Shown here: positions 1-8,348 of the stretch, one piece after another | Layout of the letters: every line of letters starts with the position of its first letter | How positions within the stretch are numbered: position 1 is the first letter of the stretch | DNA from: Anaerolineae bacterium | Lineage (GTDB): Bacteria; Chloroflexota; Anaerolineae; Aggregatilineales; Phototrophicaceae | Direction of reading: 5' to 3' | DNA length: 64,000 bases | NCBI GenBank assembly: GCA_020849765.1 | Contig: JADLAY010000049.1 | Coordinates: forward strand, 1-64,000 | The notes under the pieces: generated by a model | What the model was told of the DNA's origin: nothing | What the model saw: only the letters and a program-made list of their open reading frames with translations | Databases searched by the model: none | Translations under genes and position numbers: made by a program

Positions 1-42
1 ATCGACGCTTGAGCAAAGACTACGAGCAGTCGCCCCTCAGCA

Positions 43-2646
43 GTGAAGGTCTCATCTACATCGCCTTCATTCACCTGTTCCTGCGACGCCTGTCTCGTAA
101 TCTTTTTTAACAGTTACGCTCTGAGTGGACTGCAAATCCAGATCGATACGCTCTGGTACAACCTGCTCTTTTCGCTGGCGGGGATGGGCTGGAGCTTGCA
201 GCGCGCTTTTCTGATGATGGGCTACACCATCGAACTGATGAACCAGTGGCTGATCGACAATGCCTTCACGCCGCTGATCGCGCAGACCAACGCCAGCCTT
301 CAGGTCGCGGTGAGCCTGGCGTTCGTCGTCGCGCTGCTGGTTTTGGGGATCACCTATCTGCTGGCGGCGTTCGCCCGAATGCGGATTGTCGAACCCAAGA
401 ACGCGATTGCATGGTATCTGGCAGGGGCGTTGTTCTTCGCGCTAGGTCCCAGCCTCTACCAGGGAATGAGCGATTTTCGGCGCGTGCTGTCCGATGCTTT
501 CTACACGAGCAGCCTGAGCGGGCTTTCCGCCGCCACCGGGAGCGCCTTCAATTCCCTCTCCAGCGTCAGCAGCAGCGACATGGGCTTGCTCAACCTGTGC
601 GATAACTTCGGATCGTACATGCCGACATGGAACTACACCATCGATGGGCTGGACGTGGCGCTGTCGTACCTGCGCGCGGATGGCATTGACCTGATGGGCT
701 ACCCCTCGACGCCGCGTGACCCAGCCTGTCAACCGCATCCGCCCGACCCGGCAACTGGCTTATGGACAGCGGGGAACGTGCCGTGGGAATGGCGACGTCC
801 GGGTTCCTTCTTCGACAACACTCGCGATCCCGCCTTTTTCCCAACCATGACCGCGACCGAGCGCGCCGATTCGATTGCGCTCGCGTCCGCAGCGCAGGGT
901 CGGCTGCTGACGGCGTGGCCGCTGATCCTCTTTGGCGACACTGAGCAGCTCGTCTATCTGCTGCTGACAATCGCGCAGGGGCTGACCTTCATCTCGTTTG
1001 GCGTCGCCATCCTGTTCGCCTTCTTCAAGAAGACAGAAGTCATCGCCCGCTCGATCATCGACCTGTGGATCGAGTTGGTTGTGCAGACGGTGGTGATCGC
1101 GCTGATTCAGGCGCTGGTCGTGACCTTCTTCCTTGCCGGAACCGCCAGCGGCAACGGCATCGTCGTGCTGGGCGTGGGTTTGATCTGCCTGATTTTCATG
1201 GTGATCGTGCTCTTTAGCGGCGTGAAAGCGGTTTGGAATGCTTTCAACCGGCTGTTCAATGCCTTTGGGCAGGCGACCGGCGGGGCGGTCATCAGCCCCG
1301 GCGCGGCGGCGATTACAACCGCAGTCGGCGCGGTAGGTGCGGTCGGCGTCGCAGGGTTAGCGGCGGGGAAGGCGGTCAGCATCGGGTCGAGCGCGCTGGC
1401 TGGCGCATCCGCGCTGCAAAGTGGCGCGACGCCTGCGCAGGTAGCCGGCTTGACTTTTGGCGGCGTGAGTCCGCTCACGGATGCGGCGCGCCAGTTGATC
1501 CGTCTTCCGGGTTTGCGTGGGACAGCGCTCGGCGATGCCGCTGAGCAGTTCACCGAAGGCGCGGTGACCAGGCGAGTTGCCCGTGATGTGCCGCTGGTGG
1601 GCAAGGCGTTAGGATCGAGCCTCGGCGCGAAGCTGCTCACGGATTACGATCCGGCGGCCGCCGAGTATGACGAGAAGGGTCGCCTGACCTACCGCCCGAT
1701 GCTCGTCCCAGCAGTCGGCGCAGGCTTGGAAACGCTGACCTATCCATTAGGAACGCAGCCGGTCAAGCGCGCAGGCGCAGATGAGGCGCTGGACTGGATC
1801 GAGGATGAGGACGGCGAGTTGTTCCCCGGTTTTACCCCGGTCAAGCGGAAACGCATGGGCATGTTCACGCCCGTTGCGGCGACGCCGACTGAGGCATCCG
1901 CCGATGAGGAACTTGCCCGCGAGCGCGAAACCTATGCTGACGACATGCGCGGGGAAGAGATGGAACAGCACATCTCGGACGTGGCGCAGTCGAATACCGG
2001 GCGGGGTTCCGGCAAAGCAGATGGGGAGCGCGTCGAGAGCGCCGCCGGACGGTTGGAGCGCAGCGCGGAGGCCCTCGACCGCGCCGCTGGGACGATGGCA
2101 GGCAGTCTGCGTCTGAGCGGAACGACCGACGTGGCCAGCGTCATGGGCGACGTGATGCGGCTGCTCGGCGGAAGCGGTAGTTCCGGTGTCGATCATCTGA
2201 CCGTCGCCGGATTGATGGCGCGCGCTGTTGGCGTCACCCCGTTCGAGGATGCGAAACCGCCGGTGCGCGACGATCTCGCCCGCTTCGGCATGTTCGTGGA
2301 CAGCGCTGCGCGGCTGGGGCTAACCCCGGAGCAAACCGAGCGGGTCGGGCGCGAAGTCAAGGACACCCCGGATCGGCGCCTGATGGCGGAAACTCACGCC
2401 GAACTGGTTGACGGCAGGGTTGCTGCCGGGCAGTCACGCGACGACGCTGAGCGCGACGTGAACCGTTTGGAGATCGCTGCGCGGCTGCTGCCGAACACGC
2501 TCACCGCCTACGGCTCGATAGCGGTTCCGCCGCTGACGGTCGCGCCAGAGGTGAAGGTGGAGCCAACTATCACCATCGACGACGCGACGATGCGCTTCAG
2601 CGCATCCATGAGCGGCAGCGACACGCTTTTGGGAGGAACGGAATGA
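43..2646 (+). CDS. VirB6/TrbL-like polytopic conjugation membrane protein
   Basis: This is a large protein of about 867 residues whose first half is hydrophobic and whose second half is soluble and charged. At least six membrane segments are visible, near residues 40-60, 95-115, 125-140, 300-325, 345-370 and 375-395. They are followed by an Ala/Gly-rich stretch and a long acidic tail. That layout is typical of VirB6/TrbL channel components of type IV secretion. The assignment comes from topology and from its place ahead of pilin, VirB3-like and VirB4 genes, not from a signature motif. An in-frame stop at 10-12 forces a start after it. GTG at 43 is the first option, and the TTG/CTG codons near 120 are alternatives. 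The stop overlaps the next start (ATGA), so the two genes are translationally coupled. Confidence 0.6.
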   Translation: MKVSSTSPSFTCSCDACLVIFFNSYALSGLQIQIDTLWYNLLFSLAGMGWSLQRAFLMMGYTIELMNQWLIDNAFTPLIAQTNASLQVAVSLAFVVALLVLGITYLLAAFARMRIVEPKNAIAWYLAGALFFALGPSLYQGMSDFRRVLSDAFYTSSLSGLSAATGSAFNSLSSVSSSDMGLLNLCDNFGSYMPTWNYTIDGLDVALSYLRADGIDLMGYPSTPRDPACQPHPPDPATGLWTAGNVPWEWRRPGSFFDNTRDPAFFPTMTATERADSIALASAAQGRLLTAWPLILFGDTEQLVYLLLTIAQGLTFISFGVAILFAFFKKTEVIARSIIDLWIELVVQTVVIALIQALVVTFFLAGTASGNGIVVLGVGLICLIFMVIVLFSGVKAVWNAFNRLFNAFGQATGGAVISPGAAAITTAVGAVGAVGVAGLAAGKAVSIGSSALAGASALQSGATPAQVAGLTFGGVSPLTDAARQLIRLPGLRGTALGDAAEQFTEGAVTRRVARDVPLVGKALGSSLGAKLLTDYDPAAAEYDEKGRLTYRPMLVPAVGAGLETLTYPLGTQPVKRAGADEALDWIEDEDGELFPGFTPVKRKRMGMFTPVAATPTEASADEELARERETYADDMRGEEMEQHISDVAQSNTGRGSGKADGERVESAAGRLERSAEALDRAAGTMAGSLRLSGTTDVASVMGDVMRLLGGSGSSGVDHLTVAGLMARAVGVTPFEDAKPPVRDDLARFGMFVDSAARLGLTPEQTERVGREVKDTPDRRLMAETHAELVDGRVAAGQSRDDAERDVNRLEIAARLLPNTLTAYGSIAVPPLTVAPEVKVEPTITIDDATMRFSASMSGSDTLLGGTE

Positions 2647-3968
2647 GTGAAATGCTGCGTTACTACACAATCAAGGAACTCCGCGCACTTTCGCTCGACG
2701 AACTGCGGGCGTTGTGGGAACTCGTCCCGACCGACCGTCAGCGTTCCTATCGCGCCGCTTATGACCGAGAGGTGAGGTCGGCGGACGCGGAAGGCTCCGA
2801 CGCGAAGGAGCGTAAGATCGCGCTGGCACTGCTCAAACGCTATCACGAGGCGGCGCTGGTCCCCATCGGGATGCGCTGGGCGCGCGCCCCGAAGCGCGTG
2901 CAGGATGCGGCGCGACAAGGGGAACGAATCGATGCGGCGGAACGCGAGGTCGCTGCGAAAAGCGGGAAACCCTCTGGCAAAGTGCTTGCCATACTCGCCG
3001 CGCTGATGCTAAGCATGGTCGCACTCGCCCTCCTGCGGGGCACGGGCGGCACGGATGCAGTGAATGGGAATGTGACGGCAACCGCGACGATTCCCGCCGA
3101 CGTGACGCCAACACCGCTGGCGCTTGAAGCGCAGGATGACGTCATCCAAAGCGGTGACACGAGCCGCGCACCATTCTACCCGATCAACCTGCAAATCGCG
3201 GTACCGAATGAATCCGTCCCGCGCGTGTGGGTGGTGCAGCGCCGGGCGGTTCGCGCGTCGGAATGGAACTTTGATCCGAACCCAGATACGGCGTCGTATC
3301 TCAACGGCATGAGTGTGCGTCCGGTGATTGGCATTCCTTGGTCGGAAGACAATGCCGCCTGGTTCGCTGAGATCGACACGGGCGCAGAATTTCGGTTGCA
3401 GATGAATACCGGCGCGATCCTGACCTTCGCCTTTGAGGATAAGCGCGAAGTCCGCCGCAGCGACACCGGCATCTTCCGGCAGGTCAATCCGGGATTGGTC
3501 TTGCTTCTGCTCGGCGAGACCGATGCAGATGGGCTTCCGACGGCTACACGAACGCTGGTCACGGCGACCTATACAGTAGACCAAGAACTTGGACGCGCTG
3601 GTGAACTCATCGGGGTGCTGGGGCAGCCGAATATCGAGGTGACGCCTACATTACTCCCGACTGCCACGCCAACACCGATTCCATTGGACGTGCAGGTGAT
3701 TGCTGTGACGACGAGTGACGGGCAGATTACGACGCGGCTGCTGCTGTACAACGGCGGAAGTACGCTACTGCCGATCACGCCTACCGATGTGTGGCTGGCG
3801 CTGGGTTATGTCGAGAATCCACCGGGACCGCGTACACCTGCAGAAGGGCTTGCACCGTTCGATTTGCTGCCGGGTCAAGCGGCGGATATGACGTTGGTGT
3901 GGCTGTGGTCGGGTGAGCCGTATGGGAGCTTGGGGATCGGCTCGTGGCGATTTGCGCTGCAATTTTGA
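2643..3968 (+). CDS. Single-pass membrane protein of the conjugation operon, unknown function
   Basis: This 441-residue protein starts at an ATGA overlap with the preceding gene, which fixes its start. The first 110 residues are charged and helical and resemble no family I recognise. One membrane segment lies near residues 117-135 (VLAILAALMLSMVALALL). The remaining 300 residues would be outside the membrane and begin with a Thr/Pro-rich linker. A second Thr/Pro stretch lies near residue 335, then a beta-rich C-terminal domain. The topology would suit a bitopic type IV secretion component in a monoderm-like envelope, such as a VirB8 or VirB10 analogue. That is inference only. Confidence 0.6.
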   Translation: MSEMLRYYTIKELRALSLDELRALWELVPTDRQRSYRAAYDREVRSADAEGSDAKERKIALALLKRYHEAALVPIGMRWARAPKRVQDAARQGERIDAAEREVAAKSGKPSGKVLAILAALMLSMVALALLRGTGGTDAVNGNVTATATIPADVTPTPLALEAQDDVIQSGDTSRAPFYPINLQIAVPNESVPRVWVVQRRAVRASEWNFDPNPDTASYLNGMSVRPVIGIPWSEDNAAWFAEIDTGAEFRLQMNTGAILTFAFEDKREVRRSDTGIFRQVNPGLVLLLLGETDADGLPTATRTLVTATYTVDQELGRAGELIGVLGQPNIEVTPTLLPTATPTPIPLDVQVIAVTTSDGQITTRLLLYNGGSTLLPITPTDVWLALGYVENPPGPRTPAEGLAPFDLLPGQAADMTLVWLWSGEPYGSLGIGSWRFALQF

Positions 3969-4010
3969 TTCAGATCAGCGCGAAAAACCGTTCATAACCC
4001 TGTATACCGG

Positions 4011-4772
4011 TCATGTCTCGCGGGCGGGTATGTAGGGTTGCTCACCCTTGTTTGAATACTTGAGAACAATGCTGAAGCCAACCACACATAATAGGGAGAG
4101 ACCAATTACCTGCAACAAAGGTGACGGGCTGCCACTATAAACGATCATCATCGTCAGCCCATTGTGAAGTGCATGAAGAAGGATTGCGAACAGAATTGTC
4201 TTTGTATGTAGCGTAACGACACCCAGTAGAAAACCTAGACTGGAACGGACGAAAAGTTCAACACCTTGATTGGGATGAGATATGCCAAAGAGAAAACTGC
4301 TACTTAGCAGAAGCAATAAAATCGATAGCGATGAGCGTAAACCAAACAACCTCCCCCAGAGCGCAAAAAGAAATCCACGAAATACGATTTCTTCCCAGAA
4401 GCCTGTTACGAACACTCGGACAAAATCCAGACGTGCCACGTCGATTAGTCCAATTGGCGTACCAACGATGTTCAACAAAACTGTCGCCACGAGAAACAAC
4501 GCAACGATTCCTATTCTTTGAAAAGACGAATGTGTTGGGGATACTCCCATCGAGGTAAATCCAAAAAGAAGAACTCCGCCAATAAAAATGCAAATCCCCA
4601 GAACAAGCTCTCCGACTAGATGCGAGTCGACATTCTCTAGGTTTATTAACGAGCTTTGTGCCGCGATCACAAGGGATACGAACGATATCACTGCCGCTGC
4701 GATAAGAGTTCCAAGTTTGGAGCTTTTGATTTTTTCGTCCCAGGACATTGAAATCATCGTCCACCAATTCAT
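4011..4772 (-). CDS. CPBP-family intramembrane metalloprotease
   Basis: This 253-residue polytopic protein carries the three CPBP (CAAX protease and bacteriocin-processing, Abi) motifs. They are a glutamate pair (EEIVFRG, near residue 147), a FGISHP box (near 182) and a C-terminal HALHNG box (near 219). These residues form the metal site of Rce1-type proteases. About seven membrane segments are visible. Family members process prenylated proteins or peptides, or give self-immunity to bacteriocins, and the substrate here is unknown. The gene lies on the opposite strand between two groups of conjugation genes and is visibly more AT-rich than they are, so it looks like a later insertion. Confidence 0.85.
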   Translation of the reverse strand: MNWWTMISMSWDEKIKSSKLGTLIAAAVISFVSLVIAAQSSLINLENVDSHLVGELVLGICIFIGGVLLFGFTSMGVSPTHSSFQRIGIVALFLVATVLLNIVGTPIGLIDVARLDFVRVFVTGFWEEIVFRGFLFALWGRLFGLRSSLSILLLLLSSSFLFGISHPNQGVELFVRSSLGFLLGVVTLHTKTILFAILLHALHNGLTMMIVYSGSPSPLLQVIGLSLLCVVGFSIVLKYSNKGEQPYIPARET

Positions 4773-4919
4773 GAGTGTAGTCGCTATCCGGTACTTTCTA
4801 TTATCGCAACATCGCGTTTCATTTTACTTCGGCTACCTGCAATACTCCTCAAACTGCCACTAAAAGACTCCGGAAGTTGATCAGCCCCACACTGCCAACC
4901 GACGACATATCTGGGTGAA

Positions 4920-5078
4920 GCAAACCTATCACGCAGGCATGGTTTGCAGCAAACCCGGAAGCTGTCATCCGGCGACCGGAATTTTCCTAGCCATGAACCG
5001 GAATCCTCCAGAGGTTCGCACTCCTCGCTTTGCTACCCTGAGATCGTATCAGGGTAAAGCTATTTCGTGCCGGATGAC
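4920..5078 (+). promoter_or_regulatory. Hairpin-rich leader ahead of the pilin gene
   Basis: The gene-free stretch 4773-5175 contains nested inverted repeats. GCAAACC at 4920-4926 and again at 4949-4955 can each pair with GGTTTGC at 4941-4947, so two hairpins are mutually exclusive. GTCATCCGGC (4964-4973) pairs perfectly with GCCGGATGAC (5069-5078) and encloses an 8-bp hairpin, TACCCTGA/TCAGGGTA (5034-5056). The alternative pairing suggests an attenuator or a small structured RNA upstream of the pilin gene. There is no independent proof of transcription. Confidence 0.35.
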
Positions 5079-5175
5079 CCCACCACGCGAACGCGCTGCC
5101 ACGAGAGCAGTCGCCTAAACGTCACCGCGCACACCTGCCCCCTTGATACCTCTCGTCCATCGAGGAGGACTTCGT

Positions 5176-5415
5176 ATGAATCTATCACAAGCCATTCAGG
5201 ATTTGTTCGGCGACATCCGGGATGTGGCGCAGATCATCGCGCCCATCGCAGCCATCATCGGGTTCATCGGCTTGGGAATCATGTACATGGGGTCGAGCTG
5301 GCCCATCATTGGCGACTGGAAGCGCGACAACCCCAAAGCCGCGAATCAGGTCGTCATCGGTCTGCTGTTCGTCGTCTTCGCTTCCAGCGTCACCGCTCTG
5401 ATCTCGTTCACCTGA
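5176..5415 (+). CDS. VirB2/TrbC-like pilin-type small membrane protein
   Basis: This is a 79-residue protein with two hydrophobic segments (about residues 18-36 and 53-75) separated by a short charged loop (GDWKRDNPKAA). That is the usual arrangement of VirB2/TrbC conjugative pilins and of archaeal or Gram-positive pilin-like subunits. The start is chosen from a strong Shine-Dalgarno (GAGGAGG, 5161-5168) seven bases ahead of ATG 5176. It lies directly before the VirB3-like and VirB4 genes, the standard virB2-B3-B4 order. A transcription terminator follows immediately, which would let pilin be made in excess over the downstream proteins. Confidence 0.7.
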   Translation: MNLSQAIQDLFGDIRDVAQIIAPIAAIIGFIGLGIMYMGSSWPIIGDWKRDNPKAANQVVIGLLFVVFASSVTALISFT

Positions 5416-5431
5416 GCCATCATGTCCACCA

Positions 5432-5460
5432 GCGCGGAGGCGCACCACCTCCGCGCTTTT
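5432..5460 (+). terminator. Intrinsic terminator after the pilin gene
   Basis: A perfect 9-bp stem GCGCGGAGG/CCTCCGCGC (5432-5440 with 5448-5456) encloses a 7-base loop and is followed by TTTT. It lies 16 bases after the pilin stop and inside the longest possible reading frame of the next gene, which argues that the next gene starts downstream of it. Confidence 0.75.
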
Positions 5461-5475
5461 CGCTTTGGAAAGGGA

Positions 5476-5967
5476 ATGATGGCAGCCGATTTCAAATCGC
5501 ACATCCTCAGCCGTGATGAGAAGGGCTTCGGCGGCATCCCGTTCAAACGGCTGCTGCTGGGCGGCATATCGGGCGGCTTCGCGTACACCGTGTTCCGCTT
5601 TGCGCTGCCCAACGTCGCTATTCCAGCGGGAGTCATCGTCGCCGTGCTCCTGATCGTCATGACTGCGCCGCGCGGCGGATTGCCGCTGTGGATGCGGCTC
5701 TGGCTCAATCTGCGGGGGACGCTGCTGTTGTCAGCAGCAGGCAATCAGAATGGTTTGGCGGCCGAACTGGCAAAGCTGCTTGCGCTTTCGCTGGAGTCTG
5801 CCGAATTGGATGGGCACGCTCTTTTCGCGCCGCCTGCCGGATTGGTCGAAGTCGATCTCTCCGAGTGGGTCACGTTCGCTCATGCGCGCGATCTGGACAG
5901 AGGGGACGGACTGGTCTTTGTCAACGCGCCTCTCAGCGCAGCAATGTTGGATGAGGAGGCACTGTGA
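5476..5967 (+). CDS. VirB3-like membrane protein
   Basis: This protein has about 163 residues, with a short cytosolic lead and two closely spaced membrane segments near residues 25-40 and 43-60. A soluble region of about 100 residues follows. Its position between a pilin gene and virB4, and the paired membrane segments near the N-terminus, fit VirB3/TrbD/PrgI-type subunits. The reading frame is open from 5422, but a terminator hairpin covers 5432-5460. GGAAAGGG just precedes the ATG pair at 5476/5479, so a start there is preferred. The stop overlaps the VirB4 start as GTGA. Confidence 0.6.
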   Translation: MMAADFKSHILSRDEKGFGGIPFKRLLLGGISGGFAYTVFRFALPNVAIPAGVIVAVLLIVMTAPRGGLPLWMRLWLNLRGTLLLSAAGNQNGLAAELAKLLALSLESAELDGHALFAPPAGLVEVDLSEWVTFAHARDLDRGDGLVFVNAPLSAAMLDEEAL

Positions 5968-8078
5968 GTCACGTCCGCACTTTCCTGATCGAGCCGTTCG
6001 ACATCATGCTTCACGCGACGGAAGTCGGCGTTGCCATGCTGCAAGCGCGCTTCTCGACCTGGCTGCGAACGCTTTCCGGCGAGGCGCGTTTCCTGTGCTG
6101 GCAGATGCCTGCCACGCTCGACCCCAAAATCGGCACGCTCGATGCGACCCAAGCCGATACCGACGATCCGCAGCGGCGCGATTTACTCATCGAGTACCGT
6201 CGCGAATACGAGCGCATGAACGCGACCGCAGCTTATCAGCGGGCGCTGTGCGGGATGGCGCTGTGGGATGACCAGAATCCGCGCGCGATTGCCGGCGGAT
6301 TGGCGTCCGCGTTCGACACACCCGTGACCGAAGCGGCGTTTCCGGCGCTGTTCGAGGGACGGTATGAACTGCGGGATCGTCCCTTCTGGCATCTTGCGCC
6401 GTCCGGTCGTCCCGGTGGGCGTCCGTACTGGGCAGTGCTGACGTCGTATGAATTTGCGCCCGCGACATGGAACTTCTTCCGTCCGCTGCCGCCGCTGCTG
6501 CGGCTGAACTTTCCGCTGGCGCTGGCGGTGGACATCCCGAAAACTTATGACCGCAACGCCGCGATAGATGCGATTGAGAGCATCATTCAGGCATATCAGG
6601 TGCATCTGGCAGGCGCGCGTGGCGAGGACAGCCGCTCGGTGCAGCGCGTAATCGACTGCCGCCGCGCCTTGCAAGAGATTAACAACGGCGACGCACTCCA
6701 TCTGGTGCAGATCGCCATCGCGGTGGCAGCAGACGATCTGGATACGCTAAAAGAACGGGTCGCGGCGGTGGTTAACGAAACCCGCGCCTGGTTCTCGCTG
6801 CGACAGGAGATGGGTGAACTCCTCGCACAGGCGGTGGGCTTCTTCAGCGCCAAGCGCACCAAAGAGGTCAATCTTCCCGAAACGACGTGGCCGGTCACGT
6901 CGCGCGAACTGGCACTGATGCTCGCGCCGCTCGGCTATCGCAAGCTCTCGACGACCGACGGCGTGTTGCGTGGCGAAGCGGTCGGCGGCGCGTATCCGGT
7001 CTTCCACAACTCGTGGCGGGACAAGCGTGCCACCCATGAAGTCTGGGTCGGACAGTCCGGTTACGGCAAAACCTTCGCGCTCAACTGCTACCTCACCCGT
7101 GAGTATGCCGAAAATGGTATCTCGTTCGACTTTCTCGAACCGATGGGACATGGTCGGCACATCGCCGAAGCCTTCGGACTGCCGTGGTACGTCCTAAGTG
7201 CCAAAGCCACCCGCCTTAATCCGCAGGACGTGATGTTCCCGACCCTGCTGGAACAGGTTAGCCATACCACCCGCCTGTACGAGACGGTCTTGGGACGGCA
7301 GCTTTCCGGCGGACAGCGCGAGAATCTGGAACGCGGACTACTCGGCGAAGCGCTGGAGACCCTCTATCGCGGGTTCCCTGACCTCAATCGCGTCTCGCCA
7401 GATCTCGCGCCGACGTGCGAAACGGTCTGCGACGTGCTGTCGCAGTTAGGCGACAAACCTGCCATTCAGTCGATTGCCCACGACTTGGCAGATGAGATTG
7501 CTGGGCTGTGTACCGGCTCTGGACCGTGGTCATCGTTCCTGAACGGGACGACCAACATCGATCTGACACGCGGCGGGCGCAACTGGATCAGCCCGCGCGT
7601 CTTCTCATTCCACGAACTGGAAGGCGACCCCATTTTGCAGGCGCTGGCGTATACCCAGGTCTTGAGCGCCATCCGGCGTGACAGCCTGATCGACGAACAG
7701 CCGCGCATCATCGCGGTGGATGAAGTCTACCGCCTGATGCGCCATCCCTCGCTGCTCGACTTCCTGATCGAGGCCGCTAAAACCTTCCGCACCCGGCGCA
7801 AGAAGGCGCTGATGGTTGATCAGCAGATGTCGGTGTTTCTGGAGGGGAAAGCCCGCCTGATCTTCGAGAACTGCCCGATCCGCGTCATTTTCAGCCAGCG
7901 GCAGGGCATGAACATCTTCCGCGACGATGCCGCCTTCGCCCACTTCAACCAGCAGCACCGCGACATTATCGCGCAGCTGCCCCGCTTCCATTTCGTGCTG
8001 GACATTCAGGATGAGGGGTTGTGGTATCTGTTCGGTAAGGCGACGCCGGGTGAACTGGCGCGCTTCAAGACCACGTAA
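5964..8078 (+). CDS. virB4: VirB4/TraC-type conjugation ATPase
   Basis: This 704-residue ATPase energises pilus assembly and substrate transfer on the cytosolic side of the type IV secretion channel. Walker A is GQSGYGKTF near residue 361, and Walker B is IIAVDEVYRL near residue 582. The N-terminal 340 residues form the VirB4 CagE-type domain. A late segment, FRTRRKKALMVDQQMSVFL, resembles the region after Walker B in VirB4 proteins. GTG at 5964 overlaps the upstream stop, and the gene ends cleanly before the small gene at 8118. The function is secure at family level. Confidence 0.9.
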   Translation: MSHVRTFLIEPFDIMLHATEVGVAMLQARFSTWLRTLSGEARFLCWQMPATLDPKIGTLDATQADTDDPQRRDLLIEYRREYERMNATAAYQRALCGMALWDDQNPRAIAGGLASAFDTPVTEAAFPALFEGRYELRDRPFWHLAPSGRPGGRPYWAVLTSYEFAPATWNFFRPLPPLLRLNFPLALAVDIPKTYDRNAAIDAIESIIQAYQVHLAGARGEDSRSVQRVIDCRRALQEINNGDALHLVQIAIAVAADDLDTLKERVAAVVNETRAWFSLRQEMGELLAQAVGFFSAKRTKEVNLPETTWPVTSRELALMLAPLGYRKLSTTDGVLRGEAVGGAYPVFHNSWRDKRATHEVWVGQSGYGKTFALNCYLTREYAENGISFDFLEPMGHGRHIAEAFGLPWYVLSAKATRLNPQDVMFPTLLEQVSHTTRLYETVLGRQLSGGQRENLERGLLGEALETLYRGFPDLNRVSPDLAPTCETVCDVLSQLGDKPAIQSIAHDLADEIAGLCTGSGPWSSFLNGTTNIDLTRGGRNWISPRVFSFHELEGDPILQALAYTQVLSAIRRDSLIDEQPRIIAVDEVYRLMRHPSLLDFLIEAAKTFRTRRKKALMVDQQMSVFLEGKARLIFENCPIRVIFSQRQGMNIFRDDAAFAHFNQQHRDIIAQLPRFHFVLDIQDEGLWYLFGKATPGELARFKTT

Positions 8079-8117
8079 CTGGTCCCACCACCTAGATGAA
8101 AGAGAAGGAGCGATGTC

Positions 8118-8348
8118 ATGCCGACCAAAGCGACGGCAGCCGCGCCGTGGCAGGAATTGGAAACCCAGGCGTACCATGCCTTTCGAGAATGGCACCTCTG
8201 GCTCATCCTGCGCGAGCGCGAGCTTGCCCATCGTTCACCAAACGACCGGCTCGCTGCTGGGCGGTCGGACCAACACGCGCCGGGCACTGCGGCGGCTGCT
8301 GAAAGACCTGAACGCCCAACGACTATCCCTGAAGGAGTGACCGAATGA
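8118..8348 (+). CDS. Small conserved-context protein, unknown
   Basis: This 76-residue, Ala/Arg/Glu-rich soluble protein has no motif I recognise. AAGGAG (8105-8110) is well placed for ATG 8118. The stop overlaps the start of the next gene as ATGA, which is good evidence that the gene is real and translated. It probably works with the topoisomerase-like protein that follows or with VirB4, but no role can be read from the sequence. Confidence 0.55.
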   Translation: MPTKATAAAPWQELETQAYHAFREWHLWLILRERELAHRSPNDRLAAGRSDQHAPGTAAAAERPERPTTIPEGVTE

